Shown here piece after piece: positions 1 to 10,622 of a stretch of DNA of 64,000 nt (positions are counted from its first letter, which is position 1; every line of letters begins with the position of its first letter). The position numbers and the translations under genes are program-made. Below the pieces are notes generated by a model, which was given only the letters and a program-made list of their open reading frames with translations, was not told where the DNA came from and made no database searches. The DNA lies in NCBI RefSeq assembly GCF_001625195.1, contig NC_054390.1:496001-560000 (forward strand), written 5' to 3'. The stretch is from Drechmeria coniospora. Its lineage: Eukaryota; Ascomycota; Sordariomycetes; Hypocreales; Ophiocordycipitaceae.

Positions 1-237
1 CATATACTACCCCGCGTTGATGCATCTCGACGTATTACCTCGGCATCCGACATGCCGTTCTTGGCTTGGTATCGTCGCCGTTCATCGGCCAGCCACCCCC
101 GCGACCCGCCGAATCGGAGGCCGACAACGCAGCGGTGCCAGCCGTCAGAACAATAAATAGCCCGCTTTCCCCTCGTCCAATACGGTTCCGCCTCGCCGCG
201 CTGCCCTCGTCGGTGCCCAGAGTCTCACGGCTCCTCC

Positions 238-1733
238 GTGATATCCGAGATGGCCGGCCTCGGGAAAGGCAAGCTCTCGCCGACGGCCTGCAGGCCTCTC
301 TTCTCCCGTCCGTCTCGCGGTTCGTCCATCTCGTCGGCAAAGGCGATGAACACGTTGCATCCGTCGGCGAGAGCGGCGCCGGTCTCTCCGCTCTCCGCCC
401 TCCCCCCCGGCGCTCTCTACCGGTCCCTCTTCGTCCACTCCGTCTCCTCGCGCCCCTGGCTCCTCGGGCCCGCCATCTCTTTCCTGTCCTTTCTCTGCCA
501 GCCGAAAAGGGGCTTCCTCGTAGACGTCAATCGCAACAAGGCGCTCGCGTGGATCATGAAGCAAACCGTCTACAAGCAGTTTTGCGCCGGAGAAACGCTG
601 GCCGAGACGAAGGCGACGATGAAGGGCATGAGAGACATGGGCTTCCGGGGCACCATCATCACGCTCGCGACGGAAACGCTCTTTGACCACGAAAAGAACG
701 CGGCACATGGTCTGGGCGTCGGGACAGCCGGAGTCGAAGCTGGGTCGGGACACTGTCCGGCCATTACCTCCTGGCTTGGGAGGACTCTCGGGGCCGTTGG
801 TCTGCTCGGCGAAGGAGACCAACTGGCCATCAAGTAGGTGGCTTCCCCATCAAGTGCAGGGGGCGGTGAATCGAGGCAAGGAAAGGAATGAATGCATGCT
901 GACGGGTCCCTCGCCCAAGACTCACCGGCGCCGGACCGCTCGTGACGGATGCCCTCGCCGGTCGGGAGCGACTACCGAAGCAGATGCTCGACGCTCTCGA
1001 CGAAATCAGCGTGCTGTGCAAGCAAAAGCAGGCGAGCATCCTCATCGATGCGGAATCTCAGCTCTACCAATTCGGCATCTTGGACGTCGGCCTCGACCTG
1101 ATGCAACGGTTCAACCGAGATGGCCACGCCGTCATCTACAGCACCTACCAGGCATACCTGAAGAGCACGCCGGCGACCATTGCCCAGCACCTTGCCGCCG
1201 CGGCCGAGGGAGGGTACACGCTTGGGCTGAAGCTCGTCAGGGGTGCCTATCTGGCGACAGACAAGCGGAGCCTCATGCACGACACCAAGCAGGATACGGA
1301 TGACGCTTACAACAGCATCGCGCTTGGAGCGCTCCGCCGCGAGCTCGGGGGATTCGGCGGCGAGGGCAAAGTCGACTTTCCCTCGGTCCACCTCATGCTC
1401 TGCGGACACAACAAGGAGAGCGTCTTTGCCGCCCACGCGCTGCACCAACGTCGCCTGGACCAGGGACTCCCCACCGTGCCCGTCGGCTTTGCTCAGCTGC
1501 AGGGCATGTCGGACGAGCTGAGCTTGGGTCTCCTTCTCCGGCGCAAGGAAGGCGAAGCGTCCTCGACGAAGGGGCCCGACGTCTACAAATGCTCAACGTG
1601 GGGCGGCTTGGGCGAGTGCTTGGGTTACCTCGCTCGAAGAGCAGCGGAGAACAGGGATGCGGCGTCGAGAACGCAAGATGAATACAGGGCACTGAAGAGA
1701 GAGGTCAGGAGGCGATGGAGACTGATGGCATGA
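238..1733 (+). CDS. put1: Proline dehydrogenase (mitochondrial proline oxidase, Put1 type)
   Basis: Flavoenzyme of the mitochondrial inner membrane that oxidises L-proline to pyrroline-5-carboxylate, the first step of proline use. Two exons: 238..833 and 920..1733. The 86-nt intron (gtaggt...cccaag) splits a Lys codon in phase 2 and restores LTGAGPLVTDAL. The product is 469 aa, normal for fungal Put1. Visible family motifs are KLVRGAYL, GHNKES, FAQLQGMSDELS and a C-terminal YLARRAAENRDA, which lie in the TIM-barrel and bind FAD and substrate. The start at 238 is the first in-frame ATG of the open exon; ATGs at 250 and 343 are alternatives, and the Arg/Ser-rich first 60 residues would suit a mitochondrial presequence. 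An aldolase gene follows 0.7 kb downstream on the same strand. Proline rather than hydroxyproline specificity cannot be settled from sequence alone. Confidence 0.9.
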
Positions 1734-2451
1734 TGGATAGCGAAAGTCATGATTTATGAAGGAATATGTCGGCATAATGACCGGACGGAACAGGCAGGGC
1801 CCGAGTGGGAAATGGCAGGAGTAGGATGATGGCACTTATGCCGGGCAAAGTGTGGAATGTGAATCATGTCAGACTGGATAGGATGCGAAGAGATGAACAC
1901 ATTCGCTGATGTTGGCAACAACTCGCGTATTGCCCGGCAACCATCCTACGATTCCTCCAGCGCTACGGCCGCGAAACTAGTCTCCTTGAAGCAGGAGATG
2001 ACGATGCGTTGGGAGATGTCGATGGCCATGGCCGGGGAGTTTCCCGATTAAGCCCCGGCTTCGGCGCCGATGGCCGGCCCGCTGTGCCGCTTCCAGCCGG
2101 CGACGGGACCGGCACGTCCGGGAGCGGCAGCCCCTACACCCACCATCCATCGAGCCGCCCTGTTTGGCGATGTTATTAATGCGAAATTAATACCGGAATT
2201 ACTAGAATCGTCTGGCCGTCACGCAACTCGCCGATATCGTTCGTCTGGCAGACCCAGTGACCGGCCCGTCTGTCCGTCCGTCTGACCTCACCTCACCACT
2301 CCATCTCCCACCACCTCTCCATCTCCCACCACCTCTCCATCTCCCACCACCTTTCCATCTCCCACCACCTCTCCATCTCCCACCACCATTCCTCGTCCTG
2401 ACACGTCTCCTCTGCACGGCTCTTGTCCTCGATCCCACACGTTTCATCACC
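1734..2451. other. Intergenic: put1 3' flank and CT-rich aldolase leader
   Basis: No supported gene lies here. The proximal half is the put1 3' flank. The distal half, just before the aldolase ATG, contains a CT-rich tandem repeat that probably lies in the aldolase promoter or 5' UTR. Confidence 0.6.
2298..2388 (+). repeat. 18-bp CT-rich tandem repeat upstream of the aldolase
   Basis: About five copies of an 18-bp unit (CTCCATCTCCCACCACCT) end about 65 bp before the aldolase ATG. Pyrimidine-rich leaders are common in highly expressed fungal genes, so a promoter or leader role is possible. The copies are open in the aldolase frame, so an upstream ATG could extend the protein with a Pro/His/Leu repeat, but the ATG at 2452 fits the family start better. 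Confidence 0.75.
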
Positions 2452-3456
2452 ATGGCGTCCAACGGTGCCGTCAAGACATCGTCGTCCATCCCTCGGGTGC
2501 CCCCGGCGGGTGTCTGGTGTCCAGCCGTGACGTACTTTTTGCCCGACTCCGACGATATCGACTTGGAGGCCCAGTCTCTCTACTTTGCCCATCTTGCTCG
2601 CTCCGGCCTCACGGGCCTCGTCATCATGGGCACCAACTCGGAGGCCTTTCTTCTCACGCGCGAGGAGCGGTCCCGAATCGTCTCGGCCGCCCGGGCCGCC
2701 GTCGGAGCCAACTTCCCCCTCATGGCCGGCGTCGGCGCCCATTCGACGAAGCAGACGCTTCAGCTCGCCGAGGACGCGGCCAAGGCGGGCGCAAACTACC
2801 TCCTCGTCCTGCCGCCGGCCTACTTTGGCAAGGCGACGACCATGGCCGTGGTGAAGCGCTTCTTCGCCGAGGTCGCCGCCAAGGCACCGCTGCCCGTCGT
2901 CATCTACAACTTCCCCGGCGTCTGCAACGGCGTCGATCTCGACTCGGAAACCATCACGGACATTGTACGTCAGAGCGCTCAGGCAAATCCCGACGGCATC
3001 TCCAACGTCGTCGGTGTGAAACTCACCTGCGGCTCCGTCGGCAAGATTACTCGTCTTGCCGCGACGTTTCCATCTGACGAGTTCGCCACGTTCGGGGGAC
3101 AGTCCGACTTTCTCATCGGGGGGCTCGCCGCCGGCAGCGCAGGATGCGTCGCCGCCTTTGCCAACGTCTTTCCCGCCCTCACCTCCGAGATATATCGGCT
3201 CTACAAGGCGGGCCGGTTTGATGAAGCCATGCGGTGGCAGAGGCTGGCGGCCCTGGCGGAAAGCCCCTGCAAGAGTGGCATCGCGGCCACCAAGTTTGCC
3301 GTCGCCTGTTACTCGGCCAAGCTGGCGGGCATCGACGACGCCGAGCGAAAGCTGCGGCCGAGGCATCCATACGAGGAGGTCGCCGAGGCCACCAAGATGA
3401 CTGTGAGGAAGACGATGGCGGCAGCGTCCGAGGCTCAAGGCTCGCTGCAAGGTTGA
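2452..3456 (+). CDS. DapA-family aldolase, probably 4-hydroxy-2-oxoglutarate aldolase
   Basis: Intronless, 334 aa, a class I (Schiff-base) aldolase of the dihydrodipicolinate synthase/N-acetylneuraminate lyase superfamily. Visible signatures are GTNSEA (equivalent of the GTTGE loop), VIYNFPG with the catalytic Tyr, and GVKLTCG with the Schiff-base Lys. In animals the mitochondrial member HOGA1 cleaves 4-hydroxy-2-oxoglutarate to pyruvate and glyoxylate in hydroxyproline breakdown. Other fungal members act on sugar acids (2-keto-3-deoxy-L-galactonate aldolase), so the substrate is inferred from the adjacent proline dehydrogenase. Start chosen at 2452 (accATGG context); a frame opening at 2257 would only add translated minisatellite. 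Confidence 0.85.
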   Translation: MASNGAVKTSSSIPRVPPAGVWCPAVTYFLPDSDDIDLEAQSLYFAHLARSGLTGLVIMGTNSEAFLLTREERSRIVSAARAAVGANFPLMAGVGAHSTKQTLQLAEDAAKAGANYLLVLPPAYFGKATTMAVVKRFFAEVAAKAPLPVVIYNFPGVCNGVDLDSETITDIVRQSAQANPDGISNVVGVKLTCGSVGKITRLAATFPSDEFATFGGQSDFLIGGLAAGSAGCVAAFANVFPALTSEIYRLYKAGRFDEAMRWQRLAALAESPCKSGIAATKFAVACYSAKLAGIDDAERKLRPRHPYEEVAEATKMTVRKTMAAASEAQGSLQG

Positions 3457-3471
3457 GAGCAGACAACGACA

Positions 3472-3658
3472 GAGGGTTCCCTGGCTGGACTTGGCTCGGA
3501 AAACAACCCAACTTTGCCCATTCTGCTCTTCGATAGCGAGGAGACAATCCTTCCTATTCCACAGCACTTGTCGTGTTATGCTTCATCTACCCGTATGAGA
3601 GGGTTGCCTGGCTGGACTGGCATGGAAAATAACCCAACCTTGCCCATTCTGCTCTTCG
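3472..3658. repeat. 60-bp direct repeat (3472..3532 and 3599..3658)
   Basis: Two about 60-bp copies beginning GAGGGTT and ending TTCTGCTCTTCG, about 90% alike and 127 bp apart, in the 3' flank of the aldolase gene. They look like a local segmental duplication; a role in 3' processing is not evident. Confidence 0.8.
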
Positions 3659-5707
3659 TAACGCTAGGTGTGATCGTGTGATGGACGCAGAGGGGCTCCA
3701 TGACGGTCCAGTCGCTTCCATTCTCCAGCTTTGAGTGATTTACAACCAACCATCCTATCTCGCCGATTAGCGACACTCCATGGTCGAGCACACGATGGCA
3801 GTCTCCTCCGTACCATCGTCACCGCACATGTATGCCACGGGAGAGCCTGAGAGCAGGCTGGCCGAATCTGCAGCCACTGTCTCAGTACCACCGTCGGAGA
3901 GCGGCGTTGCTCGGATCTTTTGTCCTTGTCTCGAGCCACTCGCCGGTCTTTACGTAAACGACATACCGTCAACGCATTCATCTGTTCACCGGTGACGTCG
4001 TCGAGGACAGAACGGCTCACCGGAAGTGGCTTACGCCGTCGAAGCCACGAGCGGCATTCCTGTATGCGTATGCGAGCACATGTGGGTGATAGGACGGCCT
4101 ACAGGACGAGGCATTTGGATCGTCGTCGTGTTTATATATAGCATGACCTATACATGAACACGTACTATGAGATGCGGTGTAACACGACGTCACGCTGGCG
4201 GAGCCTGCTTCCGTTAGTCTGCAGACTCATGCTTGCTGCAACAACTGCTGGTTATCGAAATCTTCCATCGGCCTTGGTCCCTGGCGTCTGTTCCAGAAGG
4301 GTTTTGCGACCGCCGTGGGACCAGAACAGGCCAAGGCAGTGTACAAGCCTGTCCGTGTAGAAAAGGTGCATCGTCCATTGCCAATCACCTCCATTGAGCG
4401 AGAAAGCCAGAAGAATGCGTATCTCACTGACTCGAGAGTGCCGGATAGACACAACCATGAACGATGGAGTGCCGAGTGCGGAGCACACGTAGACGGAGTA
4501 ACCTCCAGCCTCCTAGGGACGCAAGGGGGCCGGGGAAATACCCATGGCCAAGAAAACCAAGACAAGCCACTTGGGTACAAATATAGCGTTCTGATCGGGT
4601 TACGTACAATATTTGCACCCGGGCATGTCGACTCCGAGCAGGTGTATGCATCAACGGCACCGCACAGCTGTGTATGTTCTCCCCGTTTCCCGGAAAATGG
4701 TGGCGGTCCTTCGATCCGGCCGTGTTCGACAGCTTCATCGTTCTACCGATAGTTTGGCGGCAATCTCGTAACGCTGACGTCCGACGGCGCGGACAGGTGA
4801 TCATTTCGGCAGAGAATACGATAATAAGACACGATCAGCATGCTGGGATGAATGACCGATGCCATACCGTAATTCCGACCGTCGTGCTACCTCGTGGCTT
4901 TCGGAAGCCAGGATGAAGTACTCACTCTCCGCTCCGTCATGGGTTCGCTCCGCGTCGGACGAGTCCATGGACGCTATGAGCTTGGTCTTACCAGGGCAAG
5001 GGTTTGCAGAGGCAAAGGAACAATGCAGTCCAGGGGGGCGAGGCCAAAGGGCCGCACGCCCATGTCTTGGATCGTCCTATCGCTCTGGCCAGACAAAGGC
5101 GGGGGGAGAAGAGGCCATCGTATGGCAGGCCACGATCTGGGACGGGGAAAAAAGAATTACTGACGCAGAGATGGCGGCCGTGATGTGTCGAACTACGTCT
5201 CGAAAAGGGGTCGTGGCGCCAGTCCAAGTCTCGGACGAGGACGCAACAAGCAGAGGCAGGGGTTAGGACTGCTGACTGAAAGACGAGCATCTGTGCCTAC
5301 CACGGCACTTTTGGTGTTGCAGAACGAGTCCCTTTGTCGCTCAAACAAGTTCATCTCATGTTGCACGGAGACTGTGGCCAGACGAGACAACGATGAGGGT
5401 GACGAGAACGTCGAGCACGCACAAACGGTTCGGTCTTTTCCGGCAGATGAACCCGCATGTTGTCGACGGTTCGAACCGAGGGTCGCATCAGCGGACCAAT
5501 AATTGTACTGGTATTGTTCGTGCCCGCGGGCTGCTCCTTGGGGATGCCACGTTCCCGCTGCGGGTGCCACTGCTGTGCTATAATTAATACCTGCCAATCT
5601 TACTCCGTGCTTGTGGCTTCGTTTGTTCAAGCATCAAAGGTGAGAGTAGGAGTGCTTGAACAAGAACTTGCTTGTAAGGAGAAAGTACTCACAGCCATAT
5701 CCACACT

Positions 5708-5794
5708 CCCCTGCTCCCTCCCCCCCCCCCCCTGTTCCCCTGCTCCCCCCTGTTCCCCTGCTCCCCTGCTCCCCTGCATCCCTGTCCCCCTGCC
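5708..5794 (+). repeat. C-rich CTGTTCCCCTGCTCCCC repeat
   Basis: Low-complexity array of CCCTG and CCCCTG units with a run of about 12 C. The complementary strand is G-rich and could fold into G-quadruplex-like structures (inference). Confidence 0.7.
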
Positions 5795-7403
5795 TACAGT
5801 ACCACCTACTTACTATTCGGCTGTAACAACTGTGACCGTTCAAAGGGACTCAGGGAGGAATGCGAGGAGGCAAAAATGAAGTCCGCAACGCCACGACATG
5901 AGACGGCGTTGCTAGCGGGCGGCAAGCTGAGTCAAAAGCAAGTCGGGGGCTTCACATTGTCCGACTGCTGCTGCCGGGCCGTCGGCTGATTGCCAATTAC
6001 GCTCCCCCGGAGCATGATTTGCCTCGTCGACTCGTCTCTCACGACAACTCTCATCGTCGGTGACAGCCAATGGGCAAGTGTCGTTGTCTGCTGGCTGCCG
6101 ACGTCCCATCCGCGTGCGGACCCCACGTTTGCCGTGCGTCTGTAGGTCCATAACAGCATGGAATATACCGAATATAGGTGCGGTTCATACTCCATCGTCC
6201 TCCCGGCACGGAGAACAGGGAATTGCAGGCATCACAAGCCTGAACCCCGCGCTCGACGGCCGAATAAGCATGCGTAGAAGGCGCCTGAAAACGGGGACAG
6301 GGGCGGCCAAGGTTGCACCACGCGGCATCGTCAGGTACGGTATCGAAGAGGAAGTCATTGCTGATTCGGTCTCCTCGACCATGCTGGCCGTTTATGTTTC
6401 GGAAATGAATGTTCTTGCGCTCACTCGGCGCTGCACTCCGTGCTGCACTCCATTCCGCACTCCGTACTCTCCGCGTCCTCGGAGCGATTCTGTGACGGAA
6501 AAGAAAGCCGTCGTCATGCCCCGTGTGCGCAGCGTTCGTCCTCGGTAGGATTCCCTCGTATGAGAAATATAAGCATAAAAAAAGACCAAGGAAAAACCAA
6601 GCACGGGACAAAGAACTGGCCGCTGGCTGACTGGCTTGTCCGCCAAAGGGGTCGGTGGCTTCTGATTATGGTGGTGAGATTCATCCGGTCGTCCATCCAT
6701 TCGTCGTGGCATCGTACGGACCCGCGGTCGATCCATCAGCTGCCGAGACTTGGTCCAAGATGGCGCTCATGCCAAATCCTTGCAAGGCGCTTTTCGTGCC
6801 CAGTCACGACGAGAACCCGTCGTTCCGAGTCATCGCCAGCCGACCACCCTGCGCCGCGGCTGTCGCCACCGATGGCCCGATTCATCCCGTGCTTCTCGGG
6901 GCCTCCTCAGCCTGCCGGTTCCCACGCTGCGCGGACGACGCGGTACGGGGGCGAGGGCGACGGTGCCAGAGTCTCGAGGACGCCTCGGCTTCCGCTTGCA
7001 ACCCCTCTTCGTGACCTTGTCCGCGGGCTGAAGCGGCCGTGAGGAGGACGAGGTCGGCTCCGAGGGGTGCGTCGTTGCTTTTTCGCCAACCCCTGGTCCA
7101 ATTTCAACCCTCTCCGTTCTCGTGTTATCCTGCATGGGGCCTGCAAGCCAACGCAGAATGTCTTGCTTTTCGGCCTCAAATCGACCTCTCCAAGGGCTAA
7201 ACTTGATTTTGAAATTGCGCTGGAAAAGGAAAGGAGGAGAGAGCCGTCGGCTTGCCGGTCGGTCGCGTTGCTGAGAACGGTCCAACGGTCCAACGGTCCA
7301 ACGGCCGTCACTCGTCGCCGTTCAGGGGGGCCGGCCACGACGAGCAGGGGACGCCTCCCGTCGGTCGAGGTCGACGTTGACGATGTGCCGTTGACGAATC
7401 GTC

Positions 7404-7410
7404 TATAAAG
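7404..7410 (+). promoter_or_regulatory. TATA box of the cysteine-module gene
   Basis: TATAAAG lies 133 bp before the ATG of the secreted cysteine-module gene and is followed by a pyrimidine-rich leader, a normal arrangement for an inducible or highly expressed fungal gene. Confidence 0.6.
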
Positions 7411-7542
7411 TCGTCCTCGTCGCCCGCCCATCGACGGTCCTGGCCCCTTTTCTCCAGCCGGCACCAGCAGCCTCCAGCGTCGACAAACTCGTCAAGACCT
7501 CTCGCTTCCCTCGGCCCCCCCTCCCGACCCGACCTTGCCACC

Positions 7543-8664
7543 ATGCTTTTCAAAAGCGTCTTCCTCACGGCCCTGTGCGCCATCACGGCCACGGCCGTGC
7601 CCAGCCCCAACGAGGGCGATGCGCTCGCCGCCCGCGACTATGCGCTTCCTCCTCCGTCCTGCTGCGCCGAGGCCACCTACAGCGAGCGCGAGGGCAAGTG
7701 CGTCTGCAAGGTCCGGGACCAGATCTACGACGCCGCCTCCGACAGCTGCCGATGCCCTTCCGGCACGTCCCTGATGAACAACAAGTGCGAGACCGACTGC
7801 GGCCGCGACGCCTTCTACAGCCGCGACGAGAAGTGCTGCGTCTGCAAGAACCGCGGCCAGATGTTCGACAAGAGCTCCAAGACCTGCCGCTGCCCCGAAG
7901 GCAAGCGGTGGAACGGCCGGCACTGCGAGGCCAAGCACGACTGCGGCCACCAGGCGACCTACAGCTACAAGGACAACTGCTGCGTCTGCAAGAACCACGG
8001 GCAGATGTTCGACAAGAGCTCCAAGACCTGCCACTGCCCGCGCGGCGAGATGTGGAACGGCCGCCGATGCGAGTCTTCGTGCGGACGCGAGGCCGAATGG
8101 AGCCGCAAGGACAACTGCTGCGTCTGCAAGAACCACGGCCAGGTGTTCGACAAGCACACCAAGACCTGCGCGTGCCCGTACGGCAAGAAGTGGAACGGCC
8201 ACGCGTGCAAGGCGCCTCACAGCTGCGGCCGCGACGCCAGCTACAACGGCCGCAACAGACGCTGCGAGTGCAAGCGGGAGGGCATGGTCTTTGACAAGCA
8301 CTCCAAGACCTGCGCGTGCCCCCGCGGCGAGACGTGGAACGGACGGCGATGCGAGGCCAGCTGCGGACGCGATGCCGAATGGAGCCGCAAGGACAACTGC
8401 TGCGTCTGCAGGAACCACGGCCAGGTGTTTGACAAGAACTCCAAGACCTGCCGCTGCCCCCGCGGCGAGATGTGGAACGGCCGGCGATGCGAGCGGCGCC
8501 GGGACTGCGGCCGCGACGCGAGCTACAGCAGCCGGGAGAACTGCTGCGTCTGCCACAGCAAGGGCAAGGTCTTTGACAAGCAGTCCAAGACGTGCCACTG
8601 CCCGCGCGGCCAGCAGTGGAACTCTCGCACCCACCGATGCGAGTACGAGGAGCCTCGCTACTGA
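7543..8664 (+). CDS. Secreted protein with seven tandem cysteine-rich modules
   Basis: Single exon, 373 aa, optimal start context (gccaccATG). Residues 1-19 form a signal peptide ending near TATAVP; residues 20-39 are a linker. Seven modules begin at residues 40, 86, 134, 180, 228, 274 and 322. Each has the pattern C-G-R-D/E-A, then CCVCK, FDK-x-x-KTC-x-CP, WNGR and a final C, giving six or seven cysteines per module. Module length alternates 46 and 48 residues, and modules 4 and 6 are the closest pair, pointing to growth by two-module duplication. Module 5 has lost one Cys of the CC pair. Modules are basic (Lys/Arg-rich). There is no membrane anchor, so it should be extracellular. I do not recognise the family; a cell-wall adhesin, chitin- or matrix-binding protein, or host-directed effector are guesses. 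Confidence 0.85.
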   Translation: MLFKSVFLTALCAITATAVPSPNEGDALAARDYALPPPSCCAEATYSEREGKCVCKVRDQIYDAASDSCRCPSGTSLMNNKCETDCGRDAFYSRDEKCCVCKNRGQMFDKSSKTCRCPEGKRWNGRHCEAKHDCGHQATYSYKDNCCVCKNHGQMFDKSSKTCHCPRGEMWNGRRCESSCGREAEWSRKDNCCVCKNHGQVFDKHTKTCACPYGKKWNGHACKAPHSCGRDASYNGRNRRCECKREGMVFDKHSKTCACPRGETWNGRRCEASCGRDAEWSRKDNCCVCRNHGQVFDKNSKTCRCPRGEMWNGRRCERRRDCGRDASYSSRENCCVCHSKGKVFDKQSKTCHCPRGQQWNSRTHRCEYEEPRY

Positions 8665-9835
8665 ACGCTTTCGCCGCCCGAGGCCACCGCTCGCTTCGAA
8701 CGGGAGGAATCGCCCATGCCCTTTTGTTCCGGCCCCGTATCCCGGACGGAGCAGAATGCGTCGGCGGCGTGGAAGAAGTGTTGGGGACGATGGTTCACGA
8801 TGATTTTGCCGCAGCAAAGGCTGCTCATGTCGAGAGGGGACTGTCCTTCCTGTATATATTTAGTCACCATGTCTCTTTGGAGGAATGATGAATATAACTC
8901 GTCTTGAATTGCAACGCCGTTTGTTCCGAGAGTTGATGCCGACGAACGGCACCATGTCAACGACGGCATGGGACGGCATGGGACGACATGAGACGTGTTG
9001 AATTTCGACACCATTCGTTCCGTGGCTTGCTGGCCGACAAACGGCACTCCTTTTCGCCAAAGGACGGCCACGTAAAGGGCAGATGGTTGATGGATGGATG
9101 TCGAAGGGAGCAGTTGTGAGGGTGTCGTGGCGAGGTTGGAGGATGTCAAGATTGGACGGAAACACGGCCCGCAATTCATCCGACGTTGGGTTCCGCCGTC
9201 CCTACTGTAGAGCCTTGCCGCCCCTGCGAGCACTATAAACACCCGCCTGAACGTCCACATACAGCACTGGCCACTGTAGCCGCATCCACTGGGCGCTGTA
9301 GCTGCACCTACTGACCGCTGTAGCTGCACCCGCTGGCCGCTGTAGCTGCACCCGCTGACCGCTGCCGCATCCACTGACCGCTGTAGCCGCACCCGCCGAC
9401 CGCTGTAGCCGCATCCACTGGCCGCTGTAGCTGCACCTACTGACCGCTGCCGCATCCACTGACCGCTGTAGCCGCACCCACTGCCCGCTGTATCCGCATC
9501 CACTGACCGCTGTAGCTGCACCCACTGCCCGCTGTATCCGCATCCACTGGGCGCTGTAGCTGCACCTACTGACCGCTGTAGCTGCACCCGCTGACCGCTG
9601 TAGCTGCACCCGCTGACCGCTGTAGCCGCACCCGCTGACCGCTGTAGCTCTGTCAGATTACTGCATGCTTACCAAGTAATCAGCGTCTCGCTCCCCCACG
9701 CATACTTCAACACGGAAACGAGACGGCAACTCAACTCGGCATCCTTCAACTCTTTTCAGAAACAGTCCCTCGTGCCGGAACCGACCAGACGAGAGCCGTG
9801 GAATAGCAAGAATTCGTCTTCTCGCAGACGCCAGA
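8665..9835. other. Intergenic with a CTGTAGCTGCACC minisatellite
   Basis: 3' flank of the cysteine-module gene followed by a tandem repeat block. The long minus-strand frames here are translations of the repeat. Confidence 0.6.
9264..9655. repeat. Minisatellite of about 21-bp units
   Basis: About 18 imperfect copies of a unit like CCGCTGTAGCTGCACCCACTGA, varying at a few positions (GCC/GCT, CCC/TCC). All three minus frames stay open only because the unit is stop-free. Confidence 0.85.
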
Positions 9836-10622
9836 ATGAAGCTCCCCTTGACCTTTTCCGCGGACCCCAACACCGACGTCTGGAAGAAGCCTCCTTCGCA
9901 CGATGTCTTTACAGGTTCGTTGGCCGTTTGCTCACCTCCCAATGACTACCCCTCTTTTCATCGTCATCCTCTTCATCGTCATCATCTTCATCACCGTCGT
10001 CATCGTCGTCATGGCTATCCTCATCTCTGTCAACGCCAGCATCATCTTGCGTTCCTGCTGACGTCGGCACCGAGCAGCCCCCTACCGGTCGCACTCCAAG
10101 GACGCAACCGCCGCCTTCTCGTCGGCCACCATCACCTTCACCTGCACCTACACGAAGCAGTTCGACCAGGCCGGCATCCTCTTCATCTTCCACCCGCCCG
10201 AAAGCACCACGACGGAGCCGCCCGCGGCGCGCAAGTGGATCAAAGCAGGCATCGAGTTCTTCGACGGAAGCCCGCGTCTCTCGACCGTATGCTGCGACGC
10301 CTGGGCCGACTGGAGCATCGCCCCTCTCCCGGCGTCCGCCTGCCTCGACGACGTCGTAAAGGGAAAGGAGAGCGTCACCATCTGCGTCGAGAAGGAAAAC
10401 GGCACGACGGGAACGAGCATGTGGGTTTACTGTGTGGACGCGAAGAACCCCGAGGCACCCACGACCAAGCTCCCCATGAGGGAGATTAACTGGCCATTCG
10501 GCGAGGCTGCCAGCGCCGGCTGGGAACTCGAAGTGGCCGCCGCCATTGCCCGCCCAGACAAGGCGGGCCATGACAAGCTCGAGGCTTCCTTTAGTCATTT
10601 CGACGTCAGATGGGCAGAGTAG
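9836..10622 (+). CDS. DUF1349 (Ree1-like, concanavalin-type fold) protein
   Basis: Two exons, 9836..9914 and 10078..10622; the 163-nt intron splits an Ala codon in phase 1 and gives DVFTAPYRSHS across the junction. The product is 207 aa, the usual size. Family signatures are the N-terminal TDVWKKPPSHDVF, then FDQAGILFIF, KWIKAGIEFFDG, CCDAWADWSI and a terminal SFSHFDVRW, which outline the beta-sandwich. Yeast Ree1, a cytosolic protein linked to enolase regulation, belongs here; the biochemical role is otherwise unknown. The intron carries a TCATCATC microsatellite (about 9957..10018) that makes it longer than its neighbours. Confidence 0.85.
9957..10018 (+). repeat. TCATCATC/CGTCATC microsatellite inside an intron
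   Basis: Trinucleotide tract within the single intron of the DUF1349 gene, upstream of its branch region. Length changes here would alter only intron length. Confidence 0.75.

Larger units (their letters stand above)
3659..7542. other. 3.9-kb intergenic region without a supported gene
   Basis: Short frames on both strands show no recognisable domain, codon bias or coherent splice structure. It holds a C-rich repeat (5708..5794) and, in its last 500 bp, the promoter of the cysteine-module gene. I see no RNA gene or transposon domain. Confidence 0.5.

Noticed and set aside
2257..2451. N-terminal extension of the aldolase with Pro/His/Leu repeats
   Set aside because: Pure minisatellite translation; the ATG at 2452 has better context and fits family length.
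7492..8817. Minus-strand Ala/Leu/Val-rich frame of about 440 codons
   Set aside because: Complement of the cysteine-module gene; its regular repeats merely mirror the modules.
8658..9587. Minus-strand repeat protein
   Set aside because: Translation of the 21-bp minisatellite; stops are absent because the unit lacks them.
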